DNA of 20,426 nt, taken from the NCBI GenBank assembly GCA_002393865.1, contig DGUD01000214.1, positions 1 to 20,426 on the forward strand. The letters are read 5' to 3'. Position 1 is the first letter of the stretch; every line of letters starts with the position of its first letter. Position numbers and translations under genes: made by a program. Below the pieces are notes generated by a model. That model saw only the letters and a program-made list of their open reading frames with translations. It did not search any database and was not told the origin of the DNA. Below are positions 15,125 to 20,426 of this stretch, in pieces. The stretch comes from Treponema sp. UBA4319 (GTDB lineage Bacteria > Spirochaetota > Spirochaetia > Treponematales > Treponemataceae).

Positions 15125-16826
15125 ATATATAAAACACATCCTTGATTTTTCTGGTAAATATAAAGTCCGAATCAGTCTGGCGGCTGTTCCGCTCTTCCTA
15201 AAGACGATGTTGTCGCAGATGATGATTTTTTATTCTTATCTGATGATTTTAAGGTTACTTGAAAAAAAATATCTTCCTAAGGATTCGCTTGTATTTGCGG
15301 GTATGATTGTTCTGACATTATTTTTGGAGGCGTTATTTCAAAATATATCTGACAGACTTCAGAGTTCTGCGGGATTCATTGTCATGGCGGAAAAAAGGAA
15401 AGCCCTCGGAGAGCATTTAAGACGCATGCCGATGGGATATTTTTCCGAAGGAAATGTCGGAAACATAAGTACGGTGCTTGCCACAGATATGACATATCTT
15501 GAAGAGCATGGTGTTGCCATCGTGGCGACGATTATAAGTGATATCTCCAATATAATCGTTACAGCGATTTTTTTGTCAGTCATTGATTATAGGATTGGGA
15601 TTGTCTATATAAGTTTTGTTGTCCTGATACTTTTCCTGTCAAAGGGCATGATGAAAACAAGCCTTAAAGAGGCAAGTGTCAGACAGGAGCAGAATGGAAG
15701 GCTCGCAGAGTCCGTAATTGAATTTGTCTCAGGAATAGGCGTAATAAAGTCATTTCCGGCAGCCCATTTTGCTGTAGAAAGGACTGAGGGAGCCTTTCGT
15801 GAGTCTGCAGAGGACAACATTCATTTTGAAAAGAAATATTCTCCCTGGACATTCCTGATGGGGATTGTTTGTGGCTTAGGCATCACGCTTATCTTTGGAC
15901 TTGGATTTTACTTGTATCACACGGGAGAATTAGACAAAAGCTTTTTCCTGGGGCTTGGGCTGTTTGGTATGCAGATTTTCGGCAGCGTAAAATCGTTTTA
16001 TTCTCAGAGTGCAAATGTTTCTCTTGCGGAAAGCTCACTGTCAAGAGTGGATGCATTGCTTTCAGAGCCTGAACTTGCGGATACCGGACGAGAACATTTT
16101 TCGCCTTCGGGAGAGCCTGAAATCGAATTCAGGGATGTGTCCTTTGGATATGGGAAGGAAGATGTTCTTAAAAACGTGTCATTTACCGTGGACAAAGGAC
16201 AGATGCTCGCGTTTGTAGGCCCTTCCGGCGGAGGCAAATCTACTGCCGTGAATCTCATTGCAAGACTATGGGATGTGAGAGAAGGGGCTGTCCTCTTACG
16301 GGGCAGAGACATCCGCGAAGTGCCTCTTGGTGAGCTTATGAATGAAATCAGTATGGTTTTTCAGAGAGTATATTTGTTTAAGGATACGATTTACAACAAT
16401 ATTTCCATGGGCAGACCCGATGCAAGCCGCGAAGAAGTGATAGAAGCATGCAAGAAAGCAAGATGCCATGAGTTCATTATGTCGCTCCCGGATGGATATG
16501 AGACCGTCCTCGGAGAGGGCGGAGCGAGCCTGTCAGGAGGGGAACGACAAAGAATATCCATCGCCAGGTGTATTTTGAAAGATTCACCGATTATTCTTCT
16601 TGACGAAGCAACAGCAAGCGTGGATGTCGATAATGAAAGATATATAGAAGAGGCCATCAGTGAGCTTTGCCGTGATAAAACCGTTATTGTCATCGCTCAC
16701 AGATTGTACACGATACGCGATGCTGACAAGATTCTTCTCATAAAAGACGGAACAATTTGCGAGCAGGGTACATATGATGAACTTGTAAGTCAGGAAGGAA
16801 TATTCGCGGCAATGGCTGCTGTTTAA
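15117..16826 (+). CDS. ABC transporter half, exporter fold (membrane domain plus ATPase)
   Basis: A 569-residue half-transporter: six membrane spans (about 15-300), then an ATPase with Walker A G368-P-S-G-G-G-K-S375, signature LSGGE 472-476, Walker B D496-E497 and switch H528. It should pair with the exporter half at the end of the preceding fusion protein; both partners keep their catalytic glutamates, so both ATP sites could work. GGGAGG at 15103-15108, eight bases before ATG 15117, decides the start over an upstream in-frame ATG at 15090. It overlaps the fusion gene by eight bases. Exporter-fold pairs next to uptake genes can be metallophore importers (YbtPQ, IrtAB), an attractive but unproven reading; toxin or peptide export is the alternative. 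Confidence 0.9.
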   Translation: MFKYIKHILDFSGKYKVRISLAAVPLFLKTMLSQMMIFYSYLMILRLLEKKYLPKDSLVFAGMIVLTLFLEALFQNISDRLQSSAGFIVMAEKRKALGEHLRRMPMGYFSEGNVGNISTVLATDMTYLEEHGVAIVATIISDISNIIVTAIFLSVIDYRIGIVYISFVVLILFLSKGMMKTSLKEASVRQEQNGRLAESVIEFVSGIGVIKSFPAAHFAVERTEGAFRESAEDNIHFEKKYSPWTFLMGIVCGLGITLIFGLGFYLYHTGELDKSFFLGLGLFGMQIFGSVKSFYSQSANVSLAESSLSRVDALLSEPELADTGREHFSPSGEPEIEFRDVSFGYGKEDVLKNVSFTVDKGQMLAFVGPSGGGKSTAVNLIARLWDVREGAVLLRGRDIREVPLGELMNEISMVFQRVYLFKDTIYNNISMGRPDASREEVIEACKKARCHEFIMSLPDGYETVLGEGGASLSGGERQRISIARCILKDSPIILLDEATASVDVDNERYIEEAISELCRDKTVIVIAHRLYTIRDADKILLIKDGTICEQGTYDELVSQEGIFAAMAAV

Positions 16827-16842
16827 GCTTAGTCAGCATAAA

Positions 16843-16880
16843 TAGACATGTTCGGAAACCTCAGTTTCCGAACATGTCTA
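16843..16880. terminator. Perfect 17-bp-stem palindrome closing the cassette
   Basis: TAGACATGTTCGGAAAC (16843-16859) pairs base for base with 16864-16880 around the loop CTCA. It starts 16 bases after the last cassette gene, where a terminator is expected, but only a weak AT-rich tail follows rather than a T-run. A mobile-element end or recombination site is the other possibility. Confidence 0.55.
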
Positions 16881-16945
16881 ATATTTATAGAAGAAAAGAA
16901 CATAGCGGATTTTCCTGCTTTTTGTGCAGGCCGTGCTGTCATTCT

Positions 16946-17179
16946 ATGAACGGTGCCTCCACGAACGTGCGGGGGAATGCCTCGGTGGGCGGCGGCATAT
17001 TCCTTGTGCCCGCTGCGGAGGACGGCGCGCCGGACATGGACACGGGCGGGAGGAAACTGGTAATACGTGGAACATGGGTATACAGGAAAAATGTTGAAAG
17101 GAGCTTGCAAAGTCTTGCACCCGCTGCACATGCCAAGATGTGGGCGGGTATAGGTATGGAAATCAATTTCGTGTTCTGA
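16946..17179 (+). pseudogene. C-terminal fragment of an outer-membrane beta-barrel protein
   Basis: The open frame ends KMWAGIGMEINFVF then TGA. Alternating hydrophobic residues with a terminal phenylalanine are the mark of the last strand of an outer-membrane beta-barrel. A preceding strand pair (GGGIFLVPA and RKLVIRGTWVYR) fits the same picture. Sequence is GC-rich like the native chromosome, while the bases just upstream are AT-rich cassette sequence. No ribosome site or signal peptide precedes it. The simplest reading is the 3' end of a gene whose front was lost when the cassette came in. I cannot name the parent family. Confidence 0.45.
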
Positions 17180-17251
17180 TTCCGGCGGGAGTGGTATCTG
17201 ATTCCGGCGGGAGTGGTATCTGATTCCGGCGGGAGTGGTATCTGATTCCGG
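17176..17251. repeat. 22-bp tandem repeat, about 3.5 copies
   Basis: Three identical 22-base units (17176-17197, 17198-17219, 17220-17241), each beginning CTGATTCCGG and ending GGAGTGGTAT, are followed by the first ten bases of a fourth (17242-17251). The array begins on the stop codon of the outer-membrane remnant. The repeats abut with no spacers. Tandem repeats near insertion-sequence ends (IS21 family) are one possible origin; no transposase is present. Confidence 0.9.
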
Positions 17252-17450
17252 TCAAATCCGGCTGATACTGCCTCACTCCGCAGTGGCGCGGAACAGGTAT
17301 TGGACTCGCTGCCGCTCGTACCGCGCCGTACCCGAAACGCAGTTTCAAGCCATTGAGTCCATCAAGGCACAACATCACACTTCTGAGTCTCCGGATGATA
17401 ACACATTCCTTCGCCAACAGAAGTTCCATACCACTATGGGGGCACGCAGC
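17252..17450. other. Intergenic stretch downstream of trkH
   Basis: About 200 bases between the tandem repeat and the trkH stop (minus strand). Short frames exist on both strands but none shows a family motif, ribosome site or credible composition. No terminator hairpin was found behind trkH. Confidence 0.5.
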
Positions 17451-18917
17451 CTATTTCCGCCAGAACGAAGGCATAAAGAATATCATGATCGTATAGAATT
17501 CAAGGCGCCCGGTTATCATCATCAGCGAATACCACCATTTGACGGCGGCCGGCAGGAAGCCGAAGTTTTGTGAGGGACCGAGCTTGTTGAAGCCGGGACC
17601 GATATTACCCACCATAGACATGGCGCCGGAAAAGGAGCTGAAGATATCCAGCCCGAAGAGCGTCGTGAACAGCGCGGTAATCGCGACCAGCAGCACGTAC
17701 AGGAACATGAAGGCCGCCACCGAGAACACCACGTCCTTGCGCCCGGCACGGTGGTTTATCCTGATGGTAAAGACGCCGTGCGGATGCAGCATGCGCAGAA
17801 TCTCGTTGTGCAGCTGCTTGCCAAGTATGACCCAGCGGATAACCTTGATGCCGCCGCCCGTGGAGCCGGAGCAGCCGCCTATCAGGAAAAGCGCGAATAT
17901 CACCAGCTGCGCGGCAGGCACCCATGTGGTAAAGTCCGTCGTGGCAAAACCCGCCGTGCTCAATATCGAGAGCACCTGGAACGACGAGTAACGCAGGGAG
18001 CGCAGCAGCCCGCCATAGGCAGGCATATTGCACAGGGTCACAAGCAGCACGGCGCCCGCGACCACAAGGAGATAGGCCTTCAGCTCGGAATCCTTCCTGA
18101 CTTCGGCACACTTCCCGGTGAACAGGTAGAAATACAGCGAGAAATTGATGCCCGCAAGGAACATGAACACGGTGCATATCCAGTCGATGGCCGGCGAGCC
18201 GTACGCGCCGATACTCGCGTTCCGGGTAGAAAAGCCGCCGGTACCGAGCGTAGAGAAGGCATGGCTCACGGCATCCAGCCAGTCCATCCCGGCAAGCCGG
18301 AGGAGCAGCGCCTGCACGAGCGTCATGCCGCAATAGATGAACCAGAGCACCTTTGCGGTCGTGGTGATTTTCGGGGTCAGCTTGCCCTTCTCCGGGCCGG
18401 TGGTCTCCGCCTTGATGAGCTGGAAGCCGCCGACGCCGAGGACGGGGAGCAGCGCAACCGTAAGCGCGACGATTCCCATGCCGCCCAGCCAGTGCATCTG
18501 GCAGCGCCACAGGTTCATGCTGCGCGGCAGCGCCTCCACGTCGGAAAGGATGCTCGCCCCGGTGGTGGAGAACCCGCTCACGCTCTCGAACACGGCGTCC
18601 GTCAGCGAAGGAATCGCGCCGCTCGCATAGAGGGGCACGGCACCAAAGAGGCTCGTGGAAATCCAGCCGAGCGCGACCACGGCAAAGGCGCCCCGGGTGC
18701 TCAGCGAAGCCTTGCGCCCGCGCCCGAGGAGGAGCCCCGCAGCAGCGGCTACCCAGCTGCACAGCATGGGCACCACAAATGACAGCAGCACCTGCCGCTC
18801 CCCGCAGGCAAGCGCCGCCAGCAGCGGCACCAGAAAGGTCGTCCCCACAATACCAAGGAGGACGCACACAATGCGGAACACCGTAAAAGCCATAGACTGG
18901 AACGAAGCGCTATACAT
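17451..18917 (-). CDS. trkH: Trk-type potassium uptake channel subunit TrkH
   Basis: A 488-residue membrane protein of the TrkH/KtrB family, the ion-conducting part of a potassium uptake system. Four M1-P-M2-like repeats are visible through their pore loops: GFSTTG (115-120), GTGGFST (near 226), STAGFATT (near 322) and NIGPGF (438-443). Each carries the selectivity-filter glycine. The glycine- and serine-rich break GGCSGSTGGG lies before the last repeat, as in the family's gating loop. ATG 18917 comes one base after the trkA stop and has a GGGTGAGC-like ribosome site. Length is normal. It works with TrkA, encoded just upstream in the same operon. Confidence 0.95.
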   Translation of the reverse strand: MYSASFQSMAFTVFRIVCVLLGIVGTTFLVPLLAALACGERQVLLSFVVPMLCSWVAAAAGLLLGRGRKASLSTRGAFAVVALGWISTSLFGAVPLYASGAIPSLTDAVFESVSGFSTTGASILSDVEALPRSMNLWRCQMHWLGGMGIVALTVALLPVLGVGGFQLIKAETTGPEKGKLTPKITTTAKVLWFIYCGMTLVQALLLRLAGMDWLDAVSHAFSTLGTGGFSTRNASIGAYGSPAIDWICTVFMFLAGINFSLYFYLFTGKCAEVRKDSELKAYLLVVAGAVLLVTLCNMPAYGGLLRSLRYSSFQVLSILSTAGFATTDFTTWVPAAQLVIFALFLIGGCSGSTGGGIKVIRWVILGKQLHNEILRMLHPHGVFTIRINHRAGRKDVVFSVAAFMFLYVLLVAITALFTTLFGLDIFSSFSGAMSMVGNIGPGFNKLGPSQNFGFLPAAVKWWYSLMMITGRLEFYTIMIFFMPSFWRK

Positions 18918-18918
18918 T

Positions 18919-20355
18919 TCAGCTCACCCCGCTGAATTTCTCCAGCACCTTCTTGTTGCCGGTCTGCTCGATAATCACCAGATGGTCTCCCGCGCTCAGC
19001 GCGGTGTCACCGGCAGGCAGCGCGTATGATTCCTCGCCCTGCTTCCTGATAAGCAGCAGAAGATATTCACCGGGACTCGCGATGTCCTTGAGCGCCTTTC
19101 CGACCACACGGCTGGAAGGCGGCAGGTCACACTCGACAATCTCAAAGGCACCGTTCGACACCGTATGCACACCGGTGACATTCTTTCCGCGCAGATGGCT
19201 TATGATGCTGTCCACGATGGTATCCCGGAGCGGCACAGCAACCTCCACGCCCAGCTTGTGCGTTATGTCAACAAAGGCCGAGTGCGCCACCAGCGCGACG
19301 GTCTTCTCCACGCCCAGCGATTCCAGATAGGCGCACATCACCATGTTCATCTCGTGGTTGTGGGTGGCGGCGATGGCAAGATCGCAGCTGCCAAGCCCTT
19401 CCTCCTGGATTAAGCCCTCGTCAGTGATGTCCCCGCACAGCACCTTTGCGTTGGGGAATCGCCCGCTCGCCTCCTTGCACAAGCGCTCGTCGCGGTCAAC
19501 AATGATGAGGTTCCGCGCGATTTTCTGCTGAGAGCTCTCAAAGAGCCGGCGGAAGAAGGGCGTCCTGTTCTTTTCTATAATATGGTCTGCGACGATGGTA
19601 CCGATTCTGCCCGCCCCCACCAGCGCGATTTTTTTGAGCGCGTCGATTTTGGCGCCGCAGAGCTGCAGCAGCCTAGGCACATTCTCCTTGGCGGCAAGGA
19701 CGCCCACCCGGTTCCCCGCACGCAGCACCGTTCCGCCGCTGGGCAGCGAAGAGCCGTCCTCGTTCTCCACGTAGACAACGATGAATTTGTAGTCGGCGAG
19801 CGTGCGCAAATCCTTGAGCGCCACGCCGTCAATCCTGCTGCCCGCCGCAATCTGCAGCACGGTCAGCTCATAGTTCGGCCCGAAAGACACGACGTCGCTC
19901 ACCGCGCCGTGCTCCACCGCCCGCACGATTGCCTCCGCCGCCTCTACGTCCGGATGAATCATAAAATCGATGCCATAGAGCGGGCGGTGCTTGCCGCTGA
20001 AAGTCTCCGCATGGTGGCGGGCGGCATCGTTGGTGTTCACGTAGTAGGCGTAATTGCGCACACGGGCGATTTTCAGCAGCGAGGGATACACCGCATCGAC
20101 CAGCGAGCAGGTAATCATGTTTATCTCGTCGCTTTCGGTCAGGGTTACGAGCGCGTCCGCCTTCGCGATGCCAGCCTCCTCCAGCGTGGCAAGGTTGTTT
20201 CCGTCCGCCTGAAGCACCGTGCAGTCAAGGCGGTTGCTGGCGTGGCGCACCACGTCCTCGTTGTTGTCTATGAGAATGACGTCATTCTTCTCGTTGATGA
20301 GCCGCTTTGCGAGCTGCACGCCCGTAAACCCGGCCCCGATAATCACGATATTCAT
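18919..20355 (-). CDS. trkA: Trk potassium uptake regulatory subunit TrkA
   Basis: A 478-residue cytoplasmic protein with two tandem RCK units, the long form typical of TrkA, which gates TrkH in response to nucleotides. The first Rossmann fold starts at residue 2 (VIIGAGFTG) with the acidic ribose-binding residue in ILIDNN. The second starts near residue 240 (ALVGAGRIG). Each is followed by a TrkA-C-like lobe. ATG 20355 is chosen because the Rossmann strand begins at once; an in-frame TTG at 20364 is unlikely. GAGGAG sits only one base before the ATG and a -10-like TATAGT eight bases before it, so the leader is very short or absent. It is the first gene of the trkA-trkH operon. Confidence 0.95.
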   Translation of the reverse strand: MNIVIIGAGFTGVQLAKRLINEKNDVILIDNNEDVVRHASNRLDCTVLQADGNNLATLEEAGIAKADALVTLTESDEINMITCSLVDAVYPSLLKIARVRNYAYYVNTNDAARHHAETFSGKHRPLYGIDFMIHPDVEAAEAIVRAVEHGAVSDVVSFGPNYELTVLQIAAGSRIDGVALKDLRTLADYKFIVVYVENEDGSSLPSGGTVLRAGNRVGVLAAKENVPRLLQLCGAKIDALKKIALVGAGRIGTIVADHIIEKNRTPFFRRLFESSQQKIARNLIIVDRDERLCKEASGRFPNAKVLCGDITDEGLIQEEGLGSCDLAIAATHNHEMNMVMCAYLESLGVEKTVALVAHSAFVDITHKLGVEVAVPLRDTIVDSIISHLRGKNVTGVHTVSNGAFEIVECDLPPSSRVVGKALKDIASPGEYLLLLIRKQGEESYALPAGDTALSAGDHLVIIEQTGNKKVLEKFSGVS

Positions 20356-20392
20356 GCTCCTCAACTATAGCACAAAAAAGCCATCTGTGCTA
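20356..20392 (-). promoter_or_regulatory. Candidate trkA promoter
   Basis: On the minus strand TATAGT (20369-20364) is a good -10 with a weak -35 (TAGCAC, 20392-20387) at 17 bases. Transcription would begin at or next to the trkA start codon. Confidence 0.4.
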
Positions 20393-20426
20393 CGGGGGCA
20401 CGGCGCGGGGCTTCAGCATGAGATGT

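Noticed and set aside
9660..16845. Attachment-site direct repeats flanking the cassette (AAGCTAGT near 9660 against AAGCTTAGT near 16826)
   Set aside because: The match is short and needs a gap, as expected by chance in AT-rich DNA; no integrase is present.
17176..17251. Tandem repeat as a CRISPR array
   Set aside because: Units abut directly with no spacers, and no cas-like gene is near.
17163..17429. Minus-strand 88-codon frame over the tandem repeat as a transposase or small gene
   Set aside because: No transposase motif, no ribosome site, and part of it is only translated tandem repeat.
17751..18782. Plus-strand open frame (343 codons) opposite trkH
   Set aside because: Shadow of trkH; composition is typical of antisense translation and no motif is present.

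Overview
The window looks like the chromosome of a GC-rich spirochaete, most likely a Treponema relative. The support is a spirochaete-style lipobox (LVSTSC), a TrkAH potassium system, a Na/Pi-PhoU transporter, an S component of the kind I recognise as the Treponema/Streptococcus 'Trep_Strep' membrane family, and G8 and C8 homopolymers at gene starts. Genus is inference; no rRNA or marker gene is present.

Layout. (1) 1-5952, plus strand: a tightly packed operon running off the left edge. It holds an ABC ATPase (3' end only), an ABC-2-type permease, an exported serine hydrolase with a membrane C-terminus, an OmpR-type response regulator, its histidine kinase, a small exported helical protein and a lipoprotein. 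Most stops and starts overlap (ATGA or TGATG), which fits a transporter with its own two-component switch, probably for envelope stress or a peptide. (2) 5953-6218: intergenic, with a 158-bp structured inverted-repeat element, a C8 tract and a lysA promoter. (3) 6219-7496: diaminopimelate decarboxylase, convergent with (4) 9261-7597, a Na/Pi cotransporter with a PhoU-like tail. This gene is preceded by a truncated, Walker-A-mutated parA remnant whose stop overlaps its start.

(5) About 9650-16890: a visibly AT-richer block with Firmicutes-like Shine-Dalgarno sites, most simply explained as a horizontally acquired cassette. It holds a TetR repressor behind a near-consensus promoter with dyad operator-like sequence, an ECF S component, EcfT, a 1092-residue protein fusing two EcfA ATPase domains to a complete ABC-exporter half (three ATPase domains in one chain), and a second exporter half. 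The cassette ends in a perfect 17-bp-stem palindrome. It appears to encode an energy-coupling-factor importer physically joined to a heterodimeric exporter-fold transporter. This is the most unusual object in the window.

(6) 16900-17450: a junction zone with the C-terminal end of an outer-membrane beta-barrel gene and a 22-bp tandem repeat. (7) 20355-17451, minus strand: trkA-trkH, a potassium uptake operon starting just inside the right edge. I saw no tRNA, rRNA, CRISPR array, intact transposase or integrase.
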